A DNA stretch of 64,000 nucleotides from assembly GCF_900182785.1 (NCBI RefSeq), contig NZ_FXTS01000003.1, forward strand, positions 62,001-126,000, read 5' to 3'. A program made the position numbers and the translations under genes. The notes under the pieces were generated by a model. The model did no database searches, was not told the DNA's origin, and saw only the letters and a program-made list of their open reading frames with translations. This stretch comes from Oceanospirillum linum. Its GTDB lineage: Bacteria > Pseudomonadota > Gammaproteobacteria > Pseudomonadales > Halomonadaceae. Positions 9,119-17,986 of the stretch are shown in pieces; position 1 is the first letter of the stretch; every line of letters starts with the position of its first letter.

Positions 9119-9153
9119 AAAAAAAGGCACCCGGGAAAACCCAAAGTGCCTTT
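9119..9153 (-). terminator. Terminator after rplI
   Basis: On the minus strand AAAGGCACTTTGGG-TTTT-CCCGGGTGCCTTT forms a nearly continuous stem followed by a T-run. It sits between rplI (ends 9173) and dnaB (starts 8965), separating ribosomal-protein transcription from helicase expression. Confidence 0.8.
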
Positions 9154-9172
9154 CAGAGCTGATCAGCAGATC

Positions 9173-9622
9173 TTATTCTTCAGATGTCACGATAACGCGA
9201 ACTGAAGTCATAACATCGCTATGCAGCTGGATTGCAACGTCGAATTCACCAACGGTGCGAATCGGACCTTCCGGCAGACGAACTTCGCTTTTCGCTACAT
9301 CGATGCCAGCAGAGCTAATTGCTTCTGCCAGATCACGTGTACCGATAGAACCGAACAGCTTACCTTCGTCACCAGCTTTAGCACCGATAGACAGTTCAAT
9401 CTCACCCAGAGCAGCAGCACGAGCTTCTGCTTCAGCTTTGATCTCTGCAGCCTGAGCTTCAAGCTCAGCACGGCGGGTTTCGAACTCAGCAATGTTTGCT
9501 TCTGTTGCTACAACAGCTTTGCCGTATGGCAACAGGAAGTTGCGGCCATAACCAGGCTTAACGGTTACTTTGTCGCCTAAGCCACCCAGTTTGCCTACTT
9601 TCTCGAGCAGAATAACTTCCAT
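9173..9622 (-). CDS. rplI: 50S ribosomal protein L9
   Basis: Large-subunit protein that sits beside the L1 stalk. The 149 residues show the classic N-terminal domain MEVILLEKVGKLGGLGDKV and PGYGRNFLLPYGKAV, the long connecting helix (about 45-75, Ala/Glu-rich) and the C-terminal domain with KLFGSIGTRDLAEAI. Full length with a normal start. It lies 20 nt downstream of the DUF2232 membrane-protein gene on the same transcript. Confidence 0.98.
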   Translation of the reverse strand: MEVILLEKVGKLGGLGDKVTVKPGYGRNFLLPYGKAVVATEANIAEFETRRAELEAQAAEIKAEAEARAAALGEIELSIGAKAGDEGKLFGSIGTRDLAEAISSAGIDVAKSEVRLPEGPIRTVGEFDVAIQLHSDVMTSVRVIVTSEE

Positions 9623-9642
9623 CTCGTTAACCTCTTTCTATT

Positions 9643-10509
9643 TTATGGCGCTTCATCATCTGAAGGCTTCATCAGCCTTTTACGGAAATTCAGACTACTA
9701 TCAAGCAGCGCCACAAAAATCATCAATACGTACAGTGAGTGTCCGGCAAAAAACAGCACAAAATAGAAGGCTGTCAGCCAAAACGAACTCAGTTGTTTGA
9801 TCGTTACAACAGCATGTACTAAAGCGATACAGGCAAAAACCAACGGCAGTGTCAGTGAGGGAATCCACTTGATCGCCTCGGGGGTAATACCCGCACCGAA
9901 AACAACCATGCCACCCAAAATAAGACCTGCCCAGACCGGAAGACGCAGCTGATGAAATTCTTTCTGGAAACCACCCGGATTATACAGGGCAGCTTGCCAG
10001 AAACGGGCCAGCATAAGGCTCCCCGTCATCATCAGCGCATGCACCGCAGAGATAACACCGGAGAAAAGCCCGACCAGAAACTGATCAAGCTCAACACCAG
10101 GACTCTCCGCCAGCTCAGCTTCACTCAGAATCATTTCCCGACTTGCCTGGGCAAGATCAAGCATTAATTCCGGCGGTAACCACTGAACTGTACTCGCGGT
10201 AACAGCTCCGATACCAGCGCCCACCAATAGCGTTTGCGACCAGCTGACGCTGTGCCTGAGTACCAGTGCCATAATATAGGCACCGATTATTACAAACGCA
10301 GGGGTTAGGTCGCCCTGAGCAAACCAAAAGAGAGCAGGCAGCGAGCCCCAGAGCATCACCTGACTGCCATCTTTGCCACCCTTTCTCAGAGTGACCACAC
10401 TGACAACAGCGGCAGCAATCCAGAATAAAAATGGAATAGCTGCACTTAACGCTGTTGCTATAATCGCGTTAGTCCGCGATTTTAGTGCATATTGTGCGAT
10501 AGAACGCAT
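9643..10509 (-). CDS. DUF2232-type multi-pass membrane protein
   Basis: A 288-residue integral inner-membrane protein with about eight hydrophobic helices and a short charged C-terminus (RKRLMKPSDDEAP). Its place between rpsR and rplI, together with its length, matches the DUF2232 (YybS-like) gene found at this position in Pseudomonas and relatives. Its function is unknown. Start at 10509 (MRSIAQYALKSRTN). It is co-transcribed with ribosomal protein genes, 26 nt after rpsR. Confidence 0.85.
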   Translation of the reverse strand: MRSIAQYALKSRTNAIIATALSAAIPFLFWIAAAVVSVVTLRKGGKDGSQVMLWGSLPALFWFAQGDLTPAFVIIGAYIMALVLRHSVSWSQTLLVGAGIGAVTASTVQWLPPELMLDLAQASREMILSEAELAESPGVELDQFLVGLFSGVISAVHALMMTGSLMLARFWQAALYNPGGFQKEFHQLRLPVWAGLILGGMVVFGAGITPEAIKWIPSLTLPLVFACIALVHAVVTIKQLSSFWLTAFYFVLFFAGHSLYVLMIFVALLDSSLNFRKRLMKPSDDEAP

Positions 10510-10535
10510 GCACCTGCCTTATATCGTTTTAAATC

Positions 10536-10763
10536 TTACTGGTGGCCGTCGGTGTACGGCAGCAGAGCCAGGTAGCGGGCGCGCTTAATAGCGGTAGCCA
10601 GCTGACGCTGATAACGTGCTTTAGTACCCGTGATACGGCTTGGAACGATCTTGCCAGTTTCAGTGATGTAGCTTTTCAGAGTTTCGATGTCTTTATAATC
10701 GATCTGATCTACACCTTCAGCGGTGAAACGGCAGAACTTACGACGACGGAAAAAACGTGCCAT
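10536..10763 (-). CDS. rpsR: 30S ribosomal protein S18
   Basis: Small-subunit platform protein that forms a dimer with S6. The 75 residues carry the signature MARFFRRRKFCRF, then DYKDIETLKSYITETGKI and TKARYQRQLATAIKRAR. Start moved to the ATG at 10763 (MARFF, with GGGAGTAT upstream), because the five extra residues of the longer frame are not part of the family. Confidence 0.98.
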   Translation of the reverse strand: MARFFRRRKFCRFTAEGVDQIDYKDIETLKSYITETGKIVPSRITGTKARYQRQLATAIKRARYLALLPYTDGHQ

Positions 10764-10793
10764 GGAATATACTCCCAATAAGTCTGTTAAAAA

Positions 10794-11213
10794 TTACTCT
10801 TCAGAGTCAGCAGCCGGAGCTACTTCTTCTTTAGATTCAGCCTGGGCTTCCGGAGCACGCTCTGGTTTACGATCGTCACGACGATCTTCACGAGAGGCTT
10901 CTGCTTTTACCGGAGATGCTTCAGTTACAGCATTTTTGGTACGAACAACCAGATTACGGATGATCGCATCGTTGTAACGGAAGATCTCAGTCAGCTCATC
11001 AACAACCTCACTGGTTGTCTCTACGTTCATCAGAACATAGTGAGCTTTGTGAATCTTGTTAATTGGGTATGCCAGATGACGACGACCCCAATCTTCCATA
11101 CGATGAACCGAACCACCATTGTCCTGTACCAGGCTGGTGTAACGCTCGATCATTGCTGGAACCTGTTCGCTCTGGTCCGGATGAACCATGAACACAACTT
11201 CGTAATGACGCAT
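10794..11213 (-). CDS. rpsF: 30S ribosomal protein S6
   Basis: Small-subunit protein and S18 partner. MRHYEVVFMVHPDQSEQVP, then GRRHLAYPINKIHKAHYVLM and the RYNDAIIRNLVVR strand are the full S6 fold. After about residue 100 there is an acidic/basic low-complexity tail (SREDRRDDRKPERAPEAQA and onward), 139 residues in total. Such variable tails occur in gammaproteobacterial S6, where in E. coli the end is glutamylated by RimK. The start has AAGGAGCTATA upstream. First gene of the operon. Confidence 0.98.
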   Translation of the reverse strand: MRHYEVVFMVHPDQSEQVPAMIERYTSLVQDNGGSVHRMEDWGRRHLAYPINKIHKAHYVLMNVETTSEVVDELTEIFRYNDAIIRNLVVRTKNAVTEASPVKAEASREDRRDDRKPERAPEAQAESKEEVAPAADSEE

Positions 11214-11283
11214 TATAGCTCCTTACGGTTTTACAGCTTCTCAAAGGGTTTGTTCCCCAGAAAAGCAAGGAGTGGAAAGAAAC

Positions 11284-11334
11284 GTTGTTTAAAAACAACC
11301 GCGAGATCTTACAGACCCAGAAAATAAGACGCAA
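11284..11334 (-). promoter_or_regulatory. Sigma-70 promoter and leader hairpin of the rpsF operon
   Basis: On the minus strand TTGCGT (11334-11329) and TAAGAT (11311-11306) are separated by 17 nt, giving a transcript start near 11299 and a leader of about 85 nt. The first bases of that leader form GTTGTTT / AAACAAC (11284-11298). Ribosomal operons headed by rpsF are often autoregulated by S6-S18 through their leader; a CCG followed by GGAG lies just before the start codon, but I cannot confirm that structure. Confidence 0.55.
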
Positions 11335-11378
11335 GAGAAATCATCCTGCAAAAGAATATTTCCTGAATAAAGTATATG

Positions 11379-11404
11379 CGCAGACCGTGTCTAAGCGGTC
11401 TGCG
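11379..11404. terminator. Hairpin at the rlmB 3' end
   Basis: CGCAGACCG and CGGTCTGCG form a 9-bp stem whose loop contains the rlmB stop codon. No immediate T-run follows on the minus strand, so this may be an mRNA 3' stabiliser or a weak terminator rather than a strong one. Confidence 0.4.
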
Positions 11405-12233
11405 AGCGCTGGCGGACGGCTTCGTACAAGCAAACACCGCTGGCTACAGAAACATTCAGACTGCTGACTTCACCGGCCATCGGCAGATTGACCAACAGAT
11501 CGCAGTGCTCACGGGTCAAACGGCGCATCCCTTTACCTTCAGCTCCCATCACCAACGCAGTCGGGCCGGTCAGATCCGTTTCATATAACCCCTGATCCGC
11601 CTCGCCAGCCGTTCCCATGACCCAGACACCATGCTGCTTTAATTCATCCAGGCAACGGGACAGGTTTGTGACACTAACAACCGGCATCACTTCAGCCGCC
11701 CCGCAGGCTACCTTACGTACCGTGGCGTTCAGGGTTGCTGATTTATCCTTGGGAACAATAACCGCATCAGCACCTGCCGCATCAGCCGTTCGTAATACCG
11801 CCCCCAGATTGTGCGGGTCAGTTACGCCATCTAATACCAGCAGTAAAGGTGACGATCTCTCTGCCAACCGATCAAACAGCCATTGCTCACTATAGGTTTT
11901 CAGCGGTTTACAGACAGCAACAACCCCTTGATGGACCAGGCCGCCGGTCATCTCATCCAGCAGGTCTCGCTCCATTAGTTCCTGCTGAAGGCCGATTTGG
12001 GAGGCCAAACGAGCAATCTTATCCAGCTTATCATCTTCACGCCCTTTCATAAGATGAAGACTGATCACCTGTTCAGGCTGACGCTCCAGAAGGCTGGTGA
12101 CAGCATGGATACCAAACACCGCTTCAACCGCTGGCTTCCTGGACGCTTTACGTCTGCCCTGCTGCTTTTTGCCACCGCTATGCTGGGGACGTTCACTTCT
12201 GTTTTGGGGGCGTTCATTTCTGTGCTGTTTCAC
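11391..12233 (-). CDS. rlmB: 23S rRNA (guanosine-2'-O-)-methyltransferase RlmB
   Basis: SPOUT-class enzyme that methylates the 2'-O of G2251 in 23S rRNA. EAVFGIHAVTSLLE opens the substrate-binding domain. The SPOUT catalytic motifs are DGVTDPHNLGAVLRTADAAG, VMGAEGKGMRRL and NVSVASGVCLYEAVRQR. The first 35 or so residues are an extra Arg/Lys/Gln-rich tail (MKQHRNERPQNRSERPQ). No internal Met fits a shorter start, and the GTG at 12233 has an AGGT seven bases upstream, so the extension is probably real and may help RNA binding. It lies 170 nt after rnr, the usual rnr-rlmB pairing. Confidence 0.95.
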   Translation of the reverse strand: MKQHRNERPQNRSERPQHSGGKKQQGRRKASRKPAVEAVFGIHAVTSLLERQPEQVISLHLMKGREDDKLDKIARLASQIGLQQELMERDLLDEMTGGLVHQGVVAVCKPLKTYSEQWLFDRLAERSSPLLLVLDGVTDPHNLGAVLRTADAAGADAVIVPKDKSATLNATVRKVACGAAEVMPVVSVTNLSRCLDELKQHGVWVMGTAGEADQGLYETDLTGPTALVMGAEGKGMRRLTREHCDLLVNLPMAGEVSSLNVSVASGVCLYEAVRQRSQTA

Positions 12234-12310
12234 TAACGTACCTGATTACAGTTTCTGGCAGCCCGATGCTGCGCTATCGATTTCTGCCGTCTTGCGGCCT
12301 GATACGGAAA

Positions 12311-12333
12311 CAGGGCTCTGATTCAGAGCCCTG
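12311..12333. terminator. Hairpin between rnr and rlmB
   Basis: CAGGGCTCTG and CAGAGCCCTG form a perfect 10-bp stem with a 3-nt loop in the 170-nt rnr-rlmB gap. On the minus strand only three T follow, so it could be a partial terminator or a processing/stability element that sets the rnr:rlmB ratio. Confidence 0.5.
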
Positions 12334-12403
12334 CCGGGAAATATTAAGACAGGCAGACAACAACAGGAAGCCGGATGCGCCCATTGCTGCTAACTGCTTG
12401 CTC

Positions 12404-14902
12404 TTAATCTTTTTTTACTTTTTTCTTCTTGGGTCGCTTTTTCCTGATGTCATCATTCAGGCCAGAACGTCCCTTTTCAGCTGGCTTCAGTTTTTTCTTT
12501 CTGCCACCTTTATGCTTCGGCTTGCCGGATGCATCGTCACGATCATTTTTCCGTTTCGAATCCGCTGCATCATTAGAAGCGACAACCTTTGAAAGCCGGT
12601 CTTCAGCATCCGTCATATTGCGCTTACGGGGCTTACGCTTACGTCCCACGGCATTATCAGGCTGACGGGTATCCAGTTCAAAGTCGATCTTGCGTTCATC
12701 AAGATCAACCCGGGCCACAATGACGGTCAATTCATCATTCATACCGTAAACACGGCCACTACGGTCACCGCGCAAACGCTGGGTCAGAGGGTCAAACTGA
12801 TAGTAGTCCGATGGCAGGCCGGTGATATGTACCAAACCTTCAACATAGATCTCATCCAAACGAACAAAGAGCCCAAAACCGGTAACACCTGTCACTTTAC
12901 CCGTAAAGCTTTCCCCTACGTGACTGGCCGTGTATTCACACTTCAGCCAGGCAAGAACATCATAGGTGGCATCATCTGCACGCCGCTCTGTCATAGAGCA
13001 GTGTTCGCCAAGCTCGACCATCTGAGCTTCATTGTATGGCAACCATTTATCCCTGGGTTCTGTCGGCGTTGTCTCACAACGCTGCAGATGACTACCGGTC
13101 AGGTCACTGCGAATCAGAGCCCGAATCGCGCGATGCAGTAGCAGATCCGGGTAACGGCGAATCGGCGAAGCAAAGTGTGTATAGGCTTTGTAGTTCAGGC
13201 CGAAATGGCCTTCATTCTCCGGTGTGTAAACCGCCTGCGACAACGACTGTAGCAGCATCGTTTGAATGTTACCGGCATCAGGACGGTCACCGATCGCCTG
13301 AAGCACTTCCTGATAATCTTCCGGTGTTGGCTTTAAGCCACCGCCCAGTTCAAAGCCCAGTTCACCCAGAAAAGACTTCAGTTTTTCAAGCCGTTGCTCT
13401 TTAGGGCCTTTGTGGACACGGAACAGCCCCGGTATTTTGTACTTCTCCAGCAAACGGGCAGAAGCGACGTTTGCGCAGAGCATGCACTCTTCGATCAGTT
13501 TATGGGCTTCATTACGCACCACGGGAACAATACGCTCGATTTTACGGTGCTCATCAAAGATGATGCGGGTTTCCACCGTTTCAAAATCAATTGCACCACG
13601 CTCACTACGGGCAACACGAAGTTGTTTATACAGCCCGTACAGCGTTTCAATCGGGTGAACCAGGTCCGTATATTTCTCTTTAAAAATAGCTGCATCCGGC
13701 AGTTCTGGATCGTCCAGAAGCGCACCCACCTGGGTATATGTCAGGCGTGCCTGAGACTTGATAATAGCCTCACAGAAACGGTAGCGACTGATCTCTCCTT
13801 TAGCACTGATACTCATCTCGCAAACCATCACAAGACGGTCTACGTGGGGGTTCAATGAGCAGAGGCCATTGGATAACAGCTCCGGCAGCATAGGAATCAC
13901 CTGTCCGGGGAAGTAAACGGAGTTCCCTCGGCGGTGCGCTTCCTGATCCAGTGGCGTATTAACGCCGACATAGTGTGAAACATCAGCAATAGCAACAAAG
14001 AGCTTCCAGTTGCCGCTGCGCTTCTTCTCACAATAAACCGCATCATCAAAGTCTTTCGCATCTTCACCGTCAATGGTGACAAACGGCAGGTGGCGAAGAT
14101 CAACGCGATCACGTTTATCCGCTTCCTGAACCTGGTCAGACATATTGCGGATCTGGTCCAATACGTCTTCAGGGAATTCATTTGGCAGATTATGCTTGCG
14201 AATGGCGATATCAATCTCCATTCCCGGAGCCATCTCATCGCCCAATACTTCCTTAATGCGGCCCTGGACATGGGCACGACGGGCCGGTTGCTGGGTTACT
14301 TCAGCACATACCACCTGACCATCTTCAGCCCCGGCTTCCTGTCCCGGCGGAATCAGTACATCGTGATGCAGCTTAGGGTTGTCAGGACGGACATAGCCAA
14401 TACCGTTGTGTTCAACAATGTAGCGGCCGACAATTTCGTGTGTATTATGCTGCAGAACTTCAACAACAGCGCCTTCTTTGCGATTACGGCGATCAACACC
14501 AACCACACGCGCCAAGGCCAGATCCCCGTGGTACACGGTCTTCATCTGAAAATTGGACAGAAAAAGATCTTCCCCGCCATCATCCGGCACCATAAAACCA
14601 AAGCCATCAGCATGGGCTTCGATTCGCCCTTTGACGAGCTGCATCTTTGAAATCAGGCCATAAGCACCTTTACGGTTACTTAACAGCTGACCATCACGCT
14701 CCATCGCCTTCAACCGGCGACGCAGTGCTTCAATATCATTTTCACTGGTCAGTCCCATGCGCTCACAAAGCTGCATATGCGTCAGGGGACGCCCGTAGTT
14801 TTCAAGCCATTGCATAATAAACTCTCGGCTCGGCACCGGATTATCATACTTATTAGCTTCACGATCGGCCTGAGGATCCTGCTTCACTGACCAGCGTGTC
14901 AT
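12404..14902 (-). CDS. rnr: Ribonuclease R
   Basis: 3'-to-5' exoribonuclease that degrades structured RNA and acts in rRNA quality control and with tmRNA. The N-terminal winged helix (SREFIMQWLENYGRPLT) is followed by two cold-shock-like OB domains, the RNB catalytic domain with DGEDAKDFDDAVYCEK, the FASPIRRYPDLLLHRAI segment, an S1 domain (FTGKVTGVTGFGLFVRLDEI), and a Lys/Arg-rich tail of about 95 residues that helps melt structured RNA. I chose the ATG at 14902, with AAGG eight bases upstream (832 residues). A TTG at 14923 would add seven residues and cannot be excluded. Confidence 0.96.
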   Translation of the reverse strand: MTRWSVKQDPQADREANKYDNPVPSREFIMQWLENYGRPLTHMQLCERMGLTSENDIEALRRRLKAMERDGQLLSNRKGAYGLISKMQLVKGRIEAHADGFGFMVPDDGGEDLFLSNFQMKTVYHGDLALARVVGVDRRNRKEGAVVEVLQHNTHEIVGRYIVEHNGIGYVRPDNPKLHHDVLIPPGQEAGAEDGQVVCAEVTQQPARRAHVQGRIKEVLGDEMAPGMEIDIAIRKHNLPNEFPEDVLDQIRNMSDQVQEADKRDRVDLRHLPFVTIDGEDAKDFDDAVYCEKKRSGNWKLFVAIADVSHYVGVNTPLDQEAHRRGNSVYFPGQVIPMLPELLSNGLCSLNPHVDRLVMVCEMSISAKGEISRYRFCEAIIKSQARLTYTQVGALLDDPELPDAAIFKEKYTDLVHPIETLYGLYKQLRVARSERGAIDFETVETRIIFDEHRKIERIVPVVRNEAHKLIEECMLCANVASARLLEKYKIPGLFRVHKGPKEQRLEKLKSFLGELGFELGGGLKPTPEDYQEVLQAIGDRPDAGNIQTMLLQSLSQAVYTPENEGHFGLNYKAYTHFASPIRRYPDLLLHRAIRALIRSDLTGSHLQRCETTPTEPRDKWLPYNEAQMVELGEHCSMTERRADDATYDVLAWLKCEYTASHVGESFTGKVTGVTGFGLFVRLDEIYVEGLVHITGLPSDYYQFDPLTQRLRGDRSGRVYGMNDELTVIVARVDLDERKIDFELDTRQPDNAVGRKRKPRKRNMTDAEDRLSKVVASNDAADSKRKNDRDDASGKPKHKGGRKKKLKPAEKGRSGLNDDIRKKRPKKKKVKKD

Positions 14903-15037
14903 ATCATTTGCCTTTTTTATCAATCTATATCTTCTTTAATTTATCATTTGTTTTTTAACTACCCCACCAAAGTACCACTGATTATAAGACTTGGCGAAGA
15001 AATTTGCTTTTTATACTGTTTTTTCTGCAAAAAAGTA

Positions 15038-15065
15038 TTGCAAGAGAGAAAATCCTCCTTATAAT
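15038..15065 (+). promoter_or_regulatory. Sigma-70 promoter for the tRNA-Leu pair
   Basis: TTGCAA, a 16-nt spacer and a consensus TATAAT at 15060-15065 are followed by a GC-rich discriminator (ACGCCCCC). This is typical of stringently controlled stable-RNA promoters. The predicted transcript start lies about 10 nt before the first tRNA. Confidence 0.8.
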
Positions 15066-15082
15066 ACGCCCCCAGTTGTCCA

Positions 15083-15169
15083 GCCCAGGTGGTGGAATTG
15101 GTAGACACGCTAGCTTCAGGTGCTAGTGGCCGTATGGCCGTGGAGGTTCAAGTCCTCTTCTGGGCACCA
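15083..15169 (+). tRNA. tRNA-Leu (anticodon CAG), copy 1
   Basis: 87 nt including an encoded CCA. The acceptor stem GCCCAGG pairs with the 3' strand before ACCA. The anticodon arm is CTAGC-TTCAGGT-GCTAG, giving CAG (decodes CUG). It has the long variable arm of a class II tRNA (TGGCCGTATGGCCG) and a GGTTCAAGTCC T-arm. Confidence 0.97.
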
Positions 15170-15250
15170 ACTCTTAATCTTAGGCAGATTAAGCGGTTGA
15201 TGTGACAACTAGGTTGTAATAAGCAACTTTTTGTTTTGCCTGTGCATTGC

Positions 15251-15337
15251 GCCCAGGTGGTGGAATTGGTAGACACGCTAGCTTCAGGTGCTAGTGGCCG
15301 TATGGCCGTGGAGGTTCAAGTCCTCTTCTGGGCACCA
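15251..15337 (+). tRNA. tRNA-Leu (anticodon CAG), copy 2
   Basis: Identical over all 87 nt to the copy at 15083, also with encoded CCA. An 81-nt unrelated spacer separates the two, so they are probably processed from one transcript. The doubling raises the dose of the CUG decoder. Confidence 0.97.
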
Positions 15338-15377
15338 TTCCCAATGCAAGCAAAACAAAGACAAGCCTAAAAGAAAA

Positions 15378-15402
15378 TAAATCCCGCGATGGGATTTTTT
15401 TC
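15378..15402 (+). terminator. Terminator of the tRNA-Leu transcript
   Basis: AAATCCC-GCGA-TGGGATTT forms a short stem with a T-run directly behind it, about 40 nt after the second tRNA. Confidence 0.75.
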
Positions 15403-15594
15403 GTTTCTAACACCTGTATTTCCTATCCCGAACAGCTCTACGCCATACAGCCAACCGCAAACCTTTCCAGAGCCCCCTTAACAACAACAGACTCAGAACA
15501 AGGCATTCCGGCACTCAACCGTTCAGCCTTAATTTATTTGTCTGAAGTCCGACAGGGCAACTCACTGCCGGCCAGTAACTAAATTGTGAACCAA

Positions 15595-16431
15595 CTAATA
15601 CCGTGAAGGCTTCCGGGCAACATCATTCAAACGCCAGAGGGAGCTATCTTTCATCGCCTCCAGCTTCACTTCCTGGCTGTCCGGCAACGCATTGAAGAAA
15701 TTAAGCCCAGTCACTTCCTCTACCTGATCGACACTGACGACAAACTTTGTCAATGGCTCACTACCCCGAACATTTTGCGGCATCAGGAAGGCCAGCATAC
15801 TTTCTGCTTCACCCTTGCGATTCAGGCCAACAAAAATTTTGTAAAATGCATCCGGCACCTCAACCCAGCTATCCAGGCGCTCTGTTTCCTGATCAAAGAC
15901 AGGCCCGGTTATAACCGCAATCCGGGCAAACTGGCCTGTAAAATGGTCAACAGCGGCCTCTTCAAGGCGCTGCCAGACTTTACGATTAAGATTCGGCTTC
16001 TGCGGCACAATATTGGTCATCAGAAACGTTTCTGTCTGAGCCTGTTTACCATACAAGCGCGAGATCGCATAATTCGGAGCCAAGTGCCCTCTATCATACC
16101 CTGAGCGGGTATAATCCCGATGACTGACCCGCCAGACCGTGCGCCAGTCCTCACTAAATTGCCCCGGTCGCTTATAGCTCTGGCGCTTCTGCTCCGCCGT
16201 AAGCTCCTGCAGCCAATAGGTTGCCCAGAGCGGATTCATGCGAAGGTCGGAATAACCCACCATAAAGCCGTCATTTCTTAACACCCGATACCAGTGACGC
16301 CAACCGGACTCCATCCGCTCCGGCATGCCTCCATAAATAAAACTATTACGACTGTTTTGTTCAAGGAAATACCAGGCGGTACTTCCCAAAAGTGCCAGTA
16401 CCAATGCAAAAACGACAGGTATAGAGCGCAC
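15595..16431 (-). CDS. DNA/RNA non-specific endonuclease (NUC1/EndoG type), membrane-anchored or secreted
   Basis: A 278-residue beta-beta-alpha metal nuclease. One hydrophobic helix at 5-21 is a signal anchor or uncleaved signal peptide, so the enzyme probably acts in the periplasm. The catalytic motif YDRGHLAPNYAIS contains the family's DRGH with the general-base His. It is followed by FLMTNIVPQKPNLNRKVW, which carries the metal-binding Asn, and VITGPVF. The GTG start at 16431 has AAGGAAT upstream. Single gene. No immunity protein or secretion partner is adjacent, so nutrient or DNA scavenging is a simpler idea than a toxin role. Confidence 0.9.
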   Translation of the reverse strand: MRSIPVVFALVLALLGSTAWYFLEQNSRNSFIYGGMPERMESGWRHWYRVLRNDGFMVGYSDLRMNPLWATYWLQELTAEQKRQSYKRPGQFSEDWRTVWRVSHRDYTRSGYDRGHLAPNYAISRLYGKQAQTETFLMTNIVPQKPNLNRKVWQRLEEAAVDHFTGQFARIAVITGPVFDQETERLDSWVEVPDAFYKIFVGLNRKGEAESMLAFLMPQNVRGSEPLTKFVVSVDQVEEVTGLNFFNALPDSQEVKLEAMKDSSLWRLNDVARKPSRY

Positions 16432-16558
16432 ACTTATTCCTTTTTTAAAATACCGATTGAATCAGAAACGCCAAACCTGATTATTGGGAATCTAAGTTTG
16501 GCGTCAGTTTAAATAACAATTTTTTCGGGTCAGGCTATAACCAGAAAGATCTCAACGT

Positions 16559-17986
16559 TCAGGACGCCTGATTTTCTGCGTTATCATAGCTCATACGGAT
16601 CAAGTCCAGCTTCTGCCCCGGCTTAGCAATATCCGGGAAGTATCCCAGACGGTTGCCAACTTCATGCTGCAAAGCATCCTGAGCCCCGGGCTCACCATGA
16701 ACAAGAACAACCTTCGGCTGCTTTTTAAAATGTTTCAGCCAGTTGATAAGACCATCCTGATCAGCATGGGCTGAAAATCCTCCTACCGTATAAACACTGG
16801 CCCCAACAGAAATGGTCTCACCCCACAGTTTGACCGTTTCAGCTCCTTCCACTAATTGACGACCCAGCGTGCCTTTGGCCTGAAACCCAACCATAAGCAC
16901 CTTGGTGTTACGCTTCCAAAGCTGGCATTTAAAATGATGCCGGATTCGACCACCTTCACACATTCCGCTGCCGGCAATAATAATGGCACCAGAGGCGATA
17001 CGGTTGAGCGCCATGGATTCTTCAGGCGTCTTTGTTAACCGAAGATTAGTAAGGCTATCCAGTGACTCATGATTTAAAACCCTCTGCTTGGCCTCTTTAT
17101 TATATAGCTCACAGTGATTCAGGTAGACCTCTGTTGCTTCAATAGCCATGGGGCTATCCAAAAAAATCTGCCAACGCCCCATATTCCAGGCATCAAAATT
17201 TTCACTAAACAGATATAGCAACTCCTGAGTGCGACCAACCGCAAAAGAGGGGATCAGGATATTTCCTTTGGAGTTTGCCGCATCATTTAAAATCTCCCCC
17301 ATCTCATCCATGCTCTCCTGCCAGGGGCGATGGCATCGGCCGCCATAGGTGCTTTCCATCAGAACAACGTCAGCCTGATGAATCGGTGTCGGATCTCTGA
17401 GTATTGGCGCATCACTATGCCCCAAATCCCCCGTGAATACGACCTTACGGCGATGCTTGCCGTCCTCCAGCCAAAGCTCAACAATTGAAGAACCAATAAT
17501 GTGACCAGCATCTTTAAAACGGATGCGAATACCTGGCAAAATTTCATCTTCAACGTCATAAGCCATCGGCTGAAAGTGTTTTAATGCTTTCTCCGCATCA
17601 TCAGCGGTATACAAAGGTTCAACAGGAGGCAAATGTTTCCGGGCCCGCTTCCGGTTCAGGGTTTTAGTGTCATGATCATAAATATTGGCCGCATCCCGAA
17701 ACATAATGCCACACATCTCACGACATACTTTTTGTGTATACACCGGGCCCTTAAAGCCTCGCTTAACAAGCAAGGGAATACGCCCGCAATGATCAAGGTG
17801 TGAATGACTGAGCACCACAGCATCAATCTGCTTAGGGTCGAAAGAAAAAGGTTCCGCATTACGCTGCTCACCGTACTTTCCACCCTGTATCAAACCACAA
17901 TCCAAAAGCACCCGATAATGCCCAACCTGAACCAGGTGGCAAGAACCTGTCACTTCTTGTGCTGCTCCATGAAATTCGATATGCAT
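16559..17986 (-). CDS. Metallo-beta-lactamase/beta-CASP family RNA hydrolase
   Basis: A 475-residue enzyme of the CPSF73-like bacterial family, expected to be a zinc-dependent ribonuclease. The MBL motif HSHLDHCGR lies near residues 73-81. GDLGHSDAPI and ESTYGGRCHRP are further metal and substrate motifs, the beta-CASP domain contains NILIPSFAVGRTQELL, and the C-terminal part holds GFSAHADQDGLINWLKHF with the last histidine and VLVHGEPGAQDAL. Start moved to the ATG at 17986 (MHIEFHGAAQEVTGS), with AAGGAG five bases upstream. Single gene. The exact RNA target is unknown. Confidence 0.92.
   Translation of the reverse strand: MHIEFHGAAQEVTGSCHLVQVGHYRVLLDCGLIQGGKYGEQRNAEPFSFDPKQIDAVVLSHSHLDHCGRIPLLVKRGFKGPVYTQKVCREMCGIMFRDAANIYDHDTKTLNRKRARKHLPPVEPLYTADDAEKALKHFQPMAYDVEDEILPGIRIRFKDAGHIIGSSIVELWLEDGKHRRKVVFTGDLGHSDAPILRDPTPIHQADVVLMESTYGGRCHRPWQESMDEMGEILNDAANSKGNILIPSFAVGRTQELLYLFSENFDAWNMGRWQIFLDSPMAIEATEVYLNHCELYNKEAKQRVLNHESLDSLTNLRLTKTPEESMALNRIASGAIIIAGSGMCEGGRIRHHFKCQLWKRNTKVLMVGFQAKGTLGRQLVEGAETVKLWGETISVGASVYTVGGFSAHADQDGLINWLKHFKKQPKVVLVHGEPGAQDALQHEVGNRLGYFPDIAKPGQKLDLIRMSYDNAENQAS

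Noticed and set aside
15083..15594. Genomic island inserted at the tRNA-Leu genes
   Set aside because: No integrase, no direct repeat of the tRNA 3' end beyond the tandem copy itself, and ordinary genes follow.
15595..16431. Polymorphic or contact-dependent nuclease toxin
   Set aside because: The nuclease has only a signal anchor and no delivery domain, and no immunity gene is adjacent.
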